DNA of 64,000 nucleotides from PZPK01 sp963974595 (lineage in GTDB: Bacteria; Pseudomonadota; Gammaproteobacteria; Pseudomonadales; Oleiphilaceae), in NCBI GenBank assembly GCA_963974595.1, contig CAXBDA010000001.1, positions 1 to 64,000 on the forward strand. The letters are read 5' to 3'. The position numbers and the translations under genes were made by a program. Of the stretch, positions 46,611-55,194 are shown piece by piece. The notes below the pieces were generated by a model. It made no database searches. It saw only the letters and a list, made by a program, of their open reading frames with translations, and had not been told where the DNA came from. Positions within the stretch are counted from its first letter, which is position 1. Each line of letters opens with the position of its first letter.

Positions 46611-46760
46611 CTTCTTTTTTCTGCTTTCAATCCTTTCTAATTATTCCCGTTATTTTCATCTTGATATCACCAATTTAAAATCTCCAAGCCTGATATCTGT
46701 ACTACACTGTTTAATACATTCCGACCTATTCATAACTCTCAGCTTAATTCGGTAAAATGA

Positions 46761-47978
46761 ATGACAACAGAACCTAAAGATATACTTTTAGCAAGACAAG
46801 CTATTTACAACACTAAAAAAGAAGTTGTCGGCTATGAACTGCTTTTTAGAGAAAACACTGACATCCCTAAAACGGCCGTTTTTGATGGCAACCGAGCAAC
46901 GTCAAGAGTATTACTCAGCCTCTTCACAGAAAGTGATATTACAACCATCACGCATGGCCTTCCCGCTTATATAAACTTCACTGCCGAATTACTCCACAAC
47001 CCACCCTTATTTGAACCCAACACCATGGTCATTGAGGTACTCGAAGACATCTGCATTACCGACAAAATAATTTCTAGCCTAAAGAAACTTAAACAAAAAG
47101 GATTCACGCTTGCGCTTGACGATTTTGTTATGGATGAAAAATACAGCCCGATATTAGAACTTGTCGATATTATTAAGCTCGAACTTCCCGAGATGGACGA
47201 TGACGCACTAACGAAAACAATTGCTAGTCTGAAAAAATATAATGCAAGAATATTGGCAGAAAAAATAGAAACACCGGAAATGTTTAATCGCTGTAAAGAA
47301 CTTGGTTGTGACATGTTTCAAGGCTATTTCTTATCCAAGCCAGAAATCATTAAGGGTAAAAAAATTGCCGCCAGCAAAATGGCCGTATTAAATCTAATTT
47401 CTGAAATACAGGCACCCGAAATCGACATGGACGGGTTGACCAAAGTCATAGCGAGAGACCCCGCGCTAAGCTTTAAACTGCTTAAATTAATCAATTCAGC
47501 CGCCTTCAAGCGCAGCAACACAATTGACTCTATACATCGGGCCGTCACCCTGCTTGGCATTGACAAAATTAAAAGCTGGGCTAGTTTGCTGGCTCTTAGC
47601 AAACTTGATGACAAACCTGAAGCACTACATTACACCGCACTAGTTCGCGCATTAATGTGTGAAAAACTAGCAGAGTATATACAGCTTGATGCTCGAGACC
47701 GCTTCTACACAGTCGGCCTGCTTTCATGCCTGGATGCTTTTTTTGATCAACAACTTCTTGAAATAGTTAAAAGTATTTCTTTAGACGATGCGATTAGTGA
47801 CGCTCTGCTAAACTTCAAAGGGCCAGCAGGGTTAGCCCTTCACACAACACTGAATTTTGAAAAATCTCAGTGGCATAAAATTAATTGGCAAGCACTTAGC
47901 AAGTATGAGCTAACGGTAAAGCTAATTAACGAGATATATTTCGATACAACAAAACTTGCACTCGAAATATCATCTTAA
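46761..47978 (+). CDS. EAL-HDOD signalling protein
   Basis: A 405-residue two-domain protein. Residues about 5-200 are an EAL-type domain and about 200-400 an HDOD domain (LTKVIARDPALSFKLLKLIN, IHRAVTLLGIDKIKSW). The EAL signature is ELL (GYELLFR) and other phosphodiesterase residues are partly lost: LALDDFVMD is kept but the usual metal-binding E..N..D set is incomplete. It is probably a c-di-GMP binding or protein-docking module rather than an active enzyme. Similar YuxH/CdgJ proteins influence motility and biofilm. Single gene after the tRNA, its own leader of 150 bp. Confidence 0.92.
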   Translation: MTTEPKDILLARQAIYNTKKEVVGYELLFRENTDIPKTAVFDGNRATSRVLLSLFTESDITTITHGLPAYINFTAELLHNPPLFEPNTMVIEVLEDICITDKIISSLKKLKQKGFTLALDDFVMDEKYSPILELVDIIKLELPEMDDDALTKTIASLKKYNARILAEKIETPEMFNRCKELGCDMFQGYFLSKPEIIKGKKIAASKMAVLNLISEIQAPEIDMDGLTKVIARDPALSFKLLKLINSAAFKRSNTIDSIHRAVTLLGIDKIKSWASLLALSKLDDKPEALHYTALVRALMCEKLAEYIQLDARDRFYTVGLLSCLDAFFDQQLLEIVKSISLDDAISDALLNFKGPAGLALHTTLNFEKSQWHKINWQALSKYELTVKLINEIYFDTTKLALEISS

Positions 47979-47982
47979 GCAT

Positions 47983-48076
47983 CTATCTAGTTCTTGACTT
48001 AAAATATGCTCGCCTTAAGCTAGTGCTCTGAGTTCTCGCGCACACTTATAAGCGAGCAAAAATGTAAACTAGATAG
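47983..48076. repeat. 10-bp inverted repeat around the ackA promoter region
   Basis: CTATCTAGTT (47983-47992) and AACTAGATAG (48067-48076) are exact inverted copies 74 bp apart. Between them TTGACT (47994-47999) is a possible -35. The right arm is next to the ackA start, so it could also fold in the mRNA leader. Confidence 0.45.
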
Positions 48077-48086
48077 TTGCCCTTCT

Positions 48087-49310
48087 ATGAATCATTCTTA
48101 TGTTCTTGTAATTAACTGCGGAAGCTCATCTCTGAAGTTTGCGCTTTATGATACCCATGCCCAGCCTGACTTTAAGCCGCTAAAACTTTTAGCAGAAGGT
48201 ATTGCCGAACACGTCAACAGTAACACTGCCAATATCACTATCAGGAAACACCCAGAAAAGACAAGCAGCCCTTTAGACTTAAATGAACATGACCCTGAAT
48301 TTCACGCCAAAAGCCTAGAATACATTTTAGACCACCTCGATAAGGATTTTCATCTTCATGGCAACTTATTGGGCGTCGGTCATCGCGTCGTCCATGGTGG
48401 AAATATTTTCAGCCAATCGGTGGTGATCACAGATCAAGTACTTCAACAAATAAAAGAATGTGCCTCACTTGCGCCATTGCATAATCCAGCCAACATTATT
48501 GGCATCGAGTCTCTCAAGTCACATTTCCCAATACTTCCGCAAGTAGCTGTTTTTGATACAGCCTTCCACCAAACCATGCCAGATTTTGCCTATACTTATG
48601 CGTTACCAAAAGCCTGGTCAAACAATTATCAGATACGTCGTTATGGTTTTCATGGCACAAGTCATCGTTATGTTAGCCAGCAAGCAGCTAGTTTTTTCGA
48701 AAAAGACCTATCAGAACTATCCGTGATCACAGCGCACTTAGGCAATGGCGCGAGTGTCACCGCAATATCTGGCGGAAAAAGTGTTGATACCAGCATGGGA
48801 ATGACGCCATTGGAAGGTCTTGTTATGGGGACACGTTCTGGCGATGTAGACCCTGGCATCTTTGATTATTTAACGACTAAAGGTCATTCAATTCAAGAAA
48901 TCAACCAAGTACTTAACAAGAAAAGCGGCCTACTTGGAATATCCGATATAAGCCATGATATGAGAACACTTTGTGATGCTGCCGAAAATGGACATCCAGA
49001 TGCAAGTTTGGCTTTAGAGGTATTTTGTTTCAAGGCGGCCAAATATATTGCGTCGATGTCGGCGTCATTAAAGCACCTGGATGCTTTAATTTTTACCGGT
49101 GGCATTGGCGAAAATGCAACACATATCAGACATATGATTGTGGATCATTTAAGTATTCTAGGCTTAAAAATAGATACCCAGAAAAATAATCAAACGAAAA
49201 TAGATGATGCCATGATTATGTCGATCCATTCCCCCGATAGCGGCCCAATATTAGTAATTCCAACAGATGAGGAAGCCATGATCGTTAGTGACACATTACA
49301 ATTAATATGA
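48087..49310 (+). CDS. ackA: Acetate kinase
   Basis: A 407-residue kinase interconverting acetate plus ATP and acetyl phosphate plus ADP. The N-terminal VLVINCGSSSLKFALYD, HRVVHGGN, RYGFHGTSHRYVS, SVITAHLGNGASVTAI and LIFTGGIGENATHIR are the ASKHA/acetate-kinase motifs. Length is normal (about 400). Start ATG 48087 gives the usual N-terminus. Followed at 64 bp by pta on the same strand: the classical acetate overflow and acetyl-phosphate pathway. Confidence 0.97.
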   Translation: MNHSYVLVINCGSSSLKFALYDTHAQPDFKPLKLLAEGIAEHVNSNTANITIRKHPEKTSSPLDLNEHDPEFHAKSLEYILDHLDKDFHLHGNLLGVGHRVVHGGNIFSQSVVITDQVLQQIKECASLAPLHNPANIIGIESLKSHFPILPQVAVFDTAFHQTMPDFAYTYALPKAWSNNYQIRRYGFHGTSHRYVSQQAASFFEKDLSELSVITAHLGNGASVTAISGGKSVDTSMGMTPLEGLVMGTRSGDVDPGIFDYLTTKGHSIQEINQVLNKKSGLLGISDISHDMRTLCDAAENGHPDASLALEVFCFKAAKYIASMSASLKHLDALIFTGGIGENATHIRHMIVDHLSILGLKIDTQKNNQTKIDDAMIMSIHSPDSGPILVIPTDEEAMIVSDTLQLI

Positions 49311-49374
49311 AGGCTATTGTTTTTATGATCGACTCAAACCTCAACAACTGCAATTTAACGGAATAATATACACC

Positions 49375-51555
49375 ATGGCCAAATCATTTTTTATCGCACC
49401 AACTGCCAAGAATGCTGGTTTGACTTCTGTCAGCTTAGGTTTACTTAGAGCTCTTGATGAAATCGGTGTTCGCGTTGGTTTTTTTAAACCGCTCACTCAA
49501 ATAAACCAGTCAAAAGAAGATAATTCAATTCATTTTGCTAAAGCCATCAATCATGTCACAACACCTGGCGCCATTCATATTTCAGAAGCGCAGGCTTATA
49601 TCAGCAGAGGTGATAAAGGTTTGTTGATGGAAAAAATCGCCGAAAACTTCCACCATGTTAAGCAAAATTACGACGTCATCATCATAGAGGGTATCGTCCC
49701 CGTACAAGATCAGGCTTACTCTTCTGAATTAAATAAAGACGTTGCCAGCAGCCTGGATGCCGAAATTATTTTATTAGCACCTATGAGCTCGCTGACGTTA
49801 CCCCATACTGCCAAACAACTAGACAGCCATATTCGCAATGCGATTGGTACGTTTGGGGCAGTCAAGAAAAGCATTATTGGCTGTATTTTAAATAAAGTGA
49901 GCCCTAGTGGTTATTCAGACTCGAATGAAAATGGTTTACATATTTCTGAAAATACGCAAGCAAATATTGCAGCATTATCAAGTAACTCAGCAAGTATTGA
50001 ATTTATTGATGACTGTAATGTCTTTTCAAGCAGCTTTAAATTGATCGGTCAAATACCACTTCAGTCGCACCTCCAAGCACCAAGAGTAAAAGATATAGCC
50101 AGTGAGTTTAATTTTTCCCCCGTATCAATAAATGAAAATACAACAATAGATTCATACTATGATTTAAGCCGACGTGTATTAAAAATCTCAATCTGCGCAC
50201 GCAGTGTCTCTAATCTGATCAGCGCATTAACACCAGGCTGCTTGCTCGTCACACCTGGCGATCGAAGTGATGTTATTCTTGCTGCTTGTATGGCCGCTCA
50301 GAATGGTACGCCTTTAGCTGGCCTTATTCTAACAGGTGGTTATCAACCCGACCCGTCTATACTCTCACTGTGCCAGCCTGCACTTAAAAATGGCCTACCT
50401 TTATTAATCACAAAAAGAGATACCTTCGAAACAGCGATTAAACTTTCAGGCTTGGAAAACAAGGTTCCCCTAGACGACTTGGATCGCATAAATGATGTGA
50501 TGCGCACCGTAGCAGGTCATTTAGATACCGACTGGTTAAAACAACATTGCGATAAAGAACGCGCCACCCGTTTATCACCCTCTGCCTTTAGATATTTACT
50601 CTCGGAAAATGCAAGATCTGCAAATAAAACTATAGTACTTCCTGAAGGGAATGAACCCAGAACTGTGTGTGCGGCAGCCATATGTCATGTCAGAGGTCTG
50701 GCAAAATGTATTCTTATTGGTAAACCGGACGAAATAGAATTAGTTGCCAAATCACAGGGGGTAACACTGCCCACTGATATTAAAATCATTGACCCTGACG
50801 AGGTTAGACAACGCTACGTTGAGCCCATGACAAAACTACGAAAATGTAAAGGCGTTAGCCCTCAAATGGCACTCGCCATGCTCGAAGATAACGTTGTATT
50901 AGCAACCATGATGGTTGCGCTAGACGAAGTAGACGGGCTGGTGTCTGGCGCCGTGCATACCACTGCCAATACGGTACGCCCCGCCCTTCAGCTCATAAAA
51001 ACAACACCCCACGCAAAAGTGGTATCGTCTGTTTTCTTTATGTGCCTTCCCGAACAAGTTCTGGTCTATGGCGATTGCGCTATCAATCCAGACCCCGATG
51101 CCGAGCAATTAGCTGACATAGCCATACAAAGCGCCGATTCTGCGAGGGCTTTCGGCATTGAACCTAAAGTCGCCATGATCAGTTACAGCACAGGTCAAAG
51201 CGGACAAGGGCACGATGTTGATAAAGTTCGCGAAGCCACTAAAATCGCTCAACGTAAACGGCCCGACATATTAATTGATGGCCCGCTTCAATACGATGCC
51301 GCTGCCATAGAAAGCGTAGCGCATAAAAAAGCACCTGATAGCCCCGTTGCCGGAAAAGCCACTGTGTTTATTTTCCCTGACTTAAATACGGGTAATACAA
51401 CATATAAAGCAGTTCAAAGAAGCGCAGATGTGGTCAGCATAGGCCCTATGCTTCAAGGTTTAAGAAAACCGGTTAACGACCTCTCTCGAGGTGCGCTTGT
51501 TGAAGATATTGTATTCACTATTGCGCTGACAGCGGTCCAAGCCAGCCAACATTAA
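49375..51555 (+). CDS. pta: Phosphate acetyltransferase (long form with DRTGG domain)
   Basis: A 726-residue protein similar in layout to E. coli Pta: an N-terminal P-loop/BioD-like domain (KSFFIAPTAKNAGLTSVSLG), a middle DRTGG domain (about 220-330) and the C-terminal catalytic phosphotransacetylase domain (about 395-720: KTIVLPEGNEPRTVCAA, GLVSGAVHTTANTVRPALQ, VAMISYSTGQSGQGHDVDK, FPDLNTGNTTYKAVQRSA). Converts acetyl-CoA plus Pi to acetyl phosphate. Operon with ackA; followed by a terminator. Confidence 0.97.
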   Translation: MAKSFFIAPTAKNAGLTSVSLGLLRALDEIGVRVGFFKPLTQINQSKEDNSIHFAKAINHVTTPGAIHISEAQAYISRGDKGLLMEKIAENFHHVKQNYDVIIIEGIVPVQDQAYSSELNKDVASSLDAEIILLAPMSSLTLPHTAKQLDSHIRNAIGTFGAVKKSIIGCILNKVSPSGYSDSNENGLHISENTQANIAALSSNSASIEFIDDCNVFSSSFKLIGQIPLQSHLQAPRVKDIASEFNFSPVSINENTTIDSYYDLSRRVLKISICARSVSNLISALTPGCLLVTPGDRSDVILAACMAAQNGTPLAGLILTGGYQPDPSILSLCQPALKNGLPLLITKRDTFETAIKLSGLENKVPLDDLDRINDVMRTVAGHLDTDWLKQHCDKERATRLSPSAFRYLLSENARSANKTIVLPEGNEPRTVCAAAICHVRGLAKCILIGKPDEIELVAKSQGVTLPTDIKIIDPDEVRQRYVEPMTKLRKCKGVSPQMALAMLEDNVVLATMMVALDEVDGLVSGAVHTTANTVRPALQLIKTTPHAKVVSSVFFMCLPEQVLVYGDCAINPDPDAEQLADIAIQSADSARAFGIEPKVAMISYSTGQSGQGHDVDKVREATKIAQRKRPDILIDGPLQYDAAAIESVAHKKAPDSPVAGKATVFIFPDLNTGNTTYKAVQRSADVVSIGPMLQGLRKPVNDLSRGALVEDIVFTIALTAVQASQH

Positions 51556-51575
51556 TCAGGTGAATATCATTATAT

Positions 51576-51609
51576 AAAGCCGGCCAATTTAAAATAGCTG
51601 GCTTTTTTT
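51576..51609 (+). terminator. Terminator of ackA-pta
   Basis: AAAGCCGGC and GCTGGCTTT pair (one mismatch) with a 12-nt loop and a run of seven T, 20 bp after the pta stop. Confidence 0.7.
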
Positions 51610-51622
51610 GCACCACAAAAAA

Positions 51623-51638
51623 ATACTACATATAGTTT
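51623..51638 (+). promoter_or_regulatory. Outlying NrdR-box-like site
   Basis: ATACTACATATAGTTT matches the published NrdR consensus acaCwAtATaTwGtgt at 13 of 16 positions. It is far upstream of the nrdJ promoter, so its role is doubtful. Confidence 0.3.
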
Positions 51639-51780
51639 TTCTTAAAATATTAGTGCCCACTAATTTCGTAAGCTACTGTCAGACACGCCCTACAAAAAAC
51701 ACGTTATTTCTTATGTATTTTTCTTGACAGAATTTAGCCTTACTCTTCTTATCTACACTTAAAAATAATACAAATTAAAC

Positions 51781-51808
51781 TTCACAAAACACAATATGCT
51801 GTTATAAT
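51781..51808 (+). promoter_or_regulatory. nrdJ promoter: TTCACA-16-TATAAT
   Basis: TTCACA (51781-51786), 16 bp, and a perfect TATAAT (51803-51808). The spacer holds an NrdR-box-like sequence that touches the -10. A second possible promoter, TTGACA-17-TCTTAT, is at 51724-51752. Transcripts from here would have a leader of about 275 nt. Confidence 0.55.
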
Positions 51809-51868
51809 TTTTCAAATACTACCAACATGTAGTAACAAGTAGAACAAAAGCACTACTATATGTAGATA
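51789..51868 (+). promoter_or_regulatory. Three phased NrdR-box-like sites
   Basis: ACACAATATGCTGTTA (51789-51804), TACCAACATGTAGTAA (51820-51835) and CTACTATATGTAGATA (51853-51868) each resemble the NrdR consensus acaCwAtATaTwGtgt. Their start-to-start spacings are 31 and 33 bp, i.e. three helical turns, as expected for cooperative NrdR binding. The first overlaps the -10 element, the right place for repression. Confidence 0.6.
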
Positions 51869-51994
51869 GAAAATAGATCATGGAAGCGCCTTTTCACAGG
51901 TTAGATCGCACTAAAAAACTTTACGCTCAACGAGTTATCTGCCAAAAGTTCAATTTAGTATTAAGTAGCCTGCCTACCAGTAATAAAAACACAA

Positions 51995-52010
51995 ACACTA
52001 TATATAGTTA
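51995..52010 (+). promoter_or_regulatory. Best NrdR-box match, in the nrdJ leader
   Basis: ACACTATATATAGTTA matches the NrdR consensus at 14 of 16 positions, 81 bp upstream of the chosen nrdJa start. A promoter close by may exist that I cannot define. Confidence 0.5.
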
Positions 52011-52090
52011 TGATGAACTGACTGTACCACGATCAATATTTTTCAGTTCAACAGATCAATCACCTTACAATGTCTAACCAGAGGTCACAC

Positions 52091-54229
52091 ATGAACGCTA
52101 AAGTTGAACCACTCGTTTCACCACTTCCTATGCAAGCTGCTTCCCAAGATATCTGGCATACAAAATATCAATTAAAAACAAAAACCGGCGCTGCCGTCGA
52201 TACGGATATAGACGGTACTTACGAACGTGTTGCGCGCGCTTTATCCGAAGTGGAAGACGAGTCAAAACGTGACTCTGTTTATAAAGATTTTAAATGGGCA
52301 CTGAAACATGGCGTCATTCCCGCAGGCCGAATTATGTCTAATGCGGGCGCAGGTGAGCATAAACCAGCAACGTCAACAATTAACTGCACGGTATCTGGTA
52401 CTGTCTTCGACTCCATGGATGACATTCTTCTAAAGAATCATGAAGCTGGGCTAACCTTAAAGGCCGGTTGTGGTATTGGTTATGAATTTTCAACATTACG
52501 ACCAAAAGGTGCTTATGTCGCAGGCGCGGGAGCAACGACTTCTGGCCCGCTATCCTTTATGGACATCTTCGATAAAATGTGTTTTACCGTTTCCTCTGCG
52601 GGCGGCCGTCGTGGGGCGCAGATGGCAACATTTGACGTTCATCACCCGGATGTATTGGATTTTGTGCGCGCCAAGCGTGAAGATGCTCGCCTTCGTCAGT
52701 TCAACTTATCTTTATTGATTACGGAAGACTTTATCGAAGCCGTTCGTACTGATGCTGACTGGCAGCTTTCTTTCCCAGTAACAGCCGAAGAAGTTGCTGA
52801 GGATCAATTAGACCTTAGTGATGCAACACAATTTACTTATCGTCGATTTCCAGTTAAAACCGGTTATGTCTCAAATGAGAAAGGCCTGGTTGCTTGTAGA
52901 ATTTATAATACTGTCAAAGCCAAATTCATTTGGGACAGCATCATGACTTCGACCTATGATTTTGCTGAACCTGGCTTTATTTTGATCGATAAAGTCAATG
53001 AAATGAACAACAACTGGTTTTGTGAAAACATCCGCGCAACAAACCCTTGTGGCGAGCAACCTCTTCCCCCTTACGGAAGCTGTTTGTTAGGTTCTGTAAA
53101 CTTAACGAAATTTGTAGAGCGTCCGTTTACTGACAAAGCATCCTTTAATTTCGATAAATACAAAAAAGCAGTCGGTATTTTTACCCGCATGCTAGATAAC
53201 GTTGTAGAAATCAATGGCTTACCACTAATCGGTCAGCGCAATGAAATTAATTTTAAACGTCGTCATGGTATGGGCATTTTGGGTTTAGGCTCAACCTTAA
53301 CCATGATGAAAATGGCATATGGCTCTAAAAAGTCAATAACTTTCACAGAACAAGTAAACCGTGAAATGGCATTAGAAGGCTGGAGACAAGGTTTAGCATT
53401 ATCTGAAGAGAAAGGCCCAGCTCCGATCATGGAAGAAAGTTTTATCGTAGATGAAGAAATGCTAACGAAAAGACCTGAAATGCGCAAAGATGGCTATAAC
53501 GTTGGCGATGAAGTAAAAGGCCGGGTTTTACACGCACGCTACAGCCGTTACATGCAAAAAGTAGCTGAATTCGAACCCGCGTTGATTAAAGAGTTAGCAG
53601 AAAAAGGCGCACGCTTCACCCATCATACGTCTATCGCGCCAACTGGCACTATTTCTTTATCTCTTGCCAATAACGCAAGCAATGGTATTGAACCAAGTTT
53701 TGCTCACCATTACGCGCGTAACATTATTCGAGAAGGCAAAAAGACCAAAGAAAAGGTTGATGTCTTCTCTTACGAACTTTTAGCGTATCGCCACTTGATT
53801 AACCCTTCGGCAATGCCTTTTAGCCAAGAAGAAACAACCAAACTTCCTGAGTATTTTGTCTCTGCTGATGAAGTAACACCAAAGCAGCATGTTGATATTC
53901 AAGCCGCTGCGCAAATCTGGGTTGATTCATCCATATCAAAAACAGCGAATATCCCAACTGATTTCCCTTACAACGAGTTCAAAGATATTTACATGTACGC
54001 TTATGAGCAAGGTCTCAAGGGCTGCACAACGTTTAGATTCAACCCTGAAGCATTTCAAGGTGTTTTAGTGAAAGAATCAGATCTTGAAAATACATCTTAT
54101 GAATTCACATTAGAAGATGGCACCAAGATTACGGCAAAAGGCAATGAAGAGATTGAATACGATGGCGAGATGCATTCTGCTGCAAATCTATTTGATGCCT
54201 TAAAAGAAGGGACATACGGGAAGTACTAA
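52091..54229 (+). CDS. nrdJa: Adenosylcobalamin-dependent (class II) ribonucleotide reductase, large part
   Basis: A 712-residue catalytic subunit that reduces ribonucleotides to deoxyribonucleotides using a B12-derived thiyl radical, independent of oxygen. The active-site region is TNPCGEQPLPPYGSCLLGSVNL (quoted: NPCGEQPLPPYGSC), and the N-terminal Cys in TSTINCTVSG is the partner of the redox pair. HHTSIAPTGTISL is the phosphate-binding part. I chose ATG 52091 with AGAGGT before it; the upstream in-frame ATG 52070 has none. The protein stops before the redox-active C-terminal Cys tail, which is on the next gene, as in Pseudomonas NrdJa/NrdJb. Confidence 0.95.
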   Translation: MNAKVEPLVSPLPMQAASQDIWHTKYQLKTKTGAAVDTDIDGTYERVARALSEVEDESKRDSVYKDFKWALKHGVIPAGRIMSNAGAGEHKPATSTINCTVSGTVFDSMDDILLKNHEAGLTLKAGCGIGYEFSTLRPKGAYVAGAGATTSGPLSFMDIFDKMCFTVSSAGGRRGAQMATFDVHHPDVLDFVRAKREDARLRQFNLSLLITEDFIEAVRTDADWQLSFPVTAEEVAEDQLDLSDATQFTYRRFPVKTGYVSNEKGLVACRIYNTVKAKFIWDSIMTSTYDFAEPGFILIDKVNEMNNNWFCENIRATNPCGEQPLPPYGSCLLGSVNLTKFVERPFTDKASFNFDKYKKAVGIFTRMLDNVVEINGLPLIGQRNEINFKRRHGMGILGLGSTLTMMKMAYGSKKSITFTEQVNREMALEGWRQGLALSEEKGPAPIMEESFIVDEEMLTKRPEMRKDGYNVGDEVKGRVLHARYSRYMQKVAEFEPALIKELAEKGARFTHHTSIAPTGTISLSLANNASNGIEPSFAHHYARNIIREGKKTKEKVDVFSYELLAYRHLINPSAMPFSQEETTKLPEYFVSADEVTPKQHVDIQAAAQIWVDSSISKTANIPTDFPYNEFKDIYMYAYEQGLKGCTTFRFNPEAFQGVLVKESDLENTSYEFTLEDGTKITAKGNEEIEYDGEMHSAANLFDALKEGTYGKY

Positions 54230-54241
54230 ACCCGTCATCTA

Positions 54242-54261
54242 AAGGGTGTTTATGCACCCTT
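54242..54261 (+). other. Intercistronic hairpin between nrdJa and nrdJb
   Basis: AAGGGTG, loop TTTAT, GCACCCTT. No T run follows, so it is more likely an RNA stability or translation element than a terminator. Confidence 0.5.
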
Positions 54262-54324
54262 GCTACACTTATTTTATACATGTAGCTGGCTAACCTAGCT
54301 ACATAAGGAACACAGGTAAATATC

Positions 54325-55005
54325 ATGGCGATTAAAATCGAAAAGAAAATTGTCGGTTATCAGGTAAAAACAAACCAAGAGACAATTCAAGCACCTAGCA
54401 CCCCTAAAGTTGTGCCAATAGAAATGAATGAGTCAGTGAAACGACCAGACTTTTTATTAGGTTCAACCTATAAAATTAAGCCGCCCGTTTCAGAGCATGC
54501 TTTATATATTACGATAAACGATATTATCCTTAACGAGGATACAGACCATGAAGCACGTCGACCTTATGAAGTATTTATTAATTCGAAATCAATGGAACAC
54601 TACCAATGGGTTATCGCATTAACACGTGTTATTTCAGCGGTGTTCAGAAAGGGGGGGGATATCACTTTCCTGATTGAAGAATTATCTTCCGTATACGACC
54701 CGAATGGCGGTTATTATAAGAAAGGTGGTGTGTACATGCCTTCTTTGGTGGCAGAAATAAGCTCTGTCATCGAAAAGCATATGAAAACAATCGGCCTGAT
54801 CGAGACAGAAGAATTAAGCGACACAACCAAGCAAATATTAGCTGAAAAGAAAGCACAATTTGACCAAAAAACAAATGATGCGCCAGTCGAAGACAACCCC
54901 TTCCCTGCAAACGCCAGCTTATGTAAAAAATGCCACAACAAATCTGTGATTGTGATGGACGGCTGTAAAACCTGTCTTAACTGTGGTGACAGTAAGTGTG
55001 GTTGA
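54325..55005 (+). CDS. nrdJb: Class II ribonucleotide reductase, small C-terminal part
   Basis: A 226-residue protein that completes NrdJ. It contains RPYEVFINSKSMEHYQWVIALT and GGDITFLIEELSSVYDP, which in single-chain NrdJ follow the catalytic core. It ends in a zinc/redox tail (LCKKCHNKS and CLNCGDSKCG) whose last cysteines shuttle electrons from thioredoxin to the active site. Split NrdJa/NrdJb is known in Pseudomonas. RBS-like AAGGAA lies well before the ATG. Ends at a terminator. Confidence 0.93.
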   Translation: MAIKIEKKIVGYQVKTNQETIQAPSTPKVVPIEMNESVKRPDFLLGSTYKIKPPVSEHALYITINDIILNEDTDHEARRPYEVFINSKSMEHYQWVIALTRVISAVFRKGGDITFLIEELSSVYDPNGGYYKKGGVYMPSLVAEISSVIEKHMKTIGLIETEELSDTTKQILAEKKAQFDQKTNDAPVEDNPFPANASLCKKCHNKSVIVMDGCKTCLNCGDSKCG

Positions 55006-55051
55006 GAATTTAAAACTGTAACGCTATCCAAGCACTCTTCTAACTACCTAT

Positions 55052-55084
55052 AGCCCACTCTAACTCAGTTATAGTGGGCTTTTT
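55052..55084 (+). terminator. Terminator after nrdJb
   Basis: AGCCCACT and AGTGGGCT with a 13-nt loop, then TTTT; about 50 bp past the stop codon. Confidence 0.75.
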
Positions 55085-55194
55085 AGTTTGAACTAGCTGG
55101 CCAAAAAGAGATCTGCCTTATACCTAACATCCTGCTATCCTTTATAGTGTGAACACCAGTCATATTTTTATTCTCAAGAGCCAGGAGCAAATGA

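Noticed and set aside
51880..52077. 65-codon open frame in the nrdJ leader
   Set aside because: No ribosome site, no recognisable motif, and it contains the best NrdR-box match; treated as leader DNA.
51870..52090. Cobalamin riboswitch before the B12-dependent reductase
   Set aside because: No B12-box-like core or ordered helices could be found by eye; the control elements visible are NrdR-type boxes.
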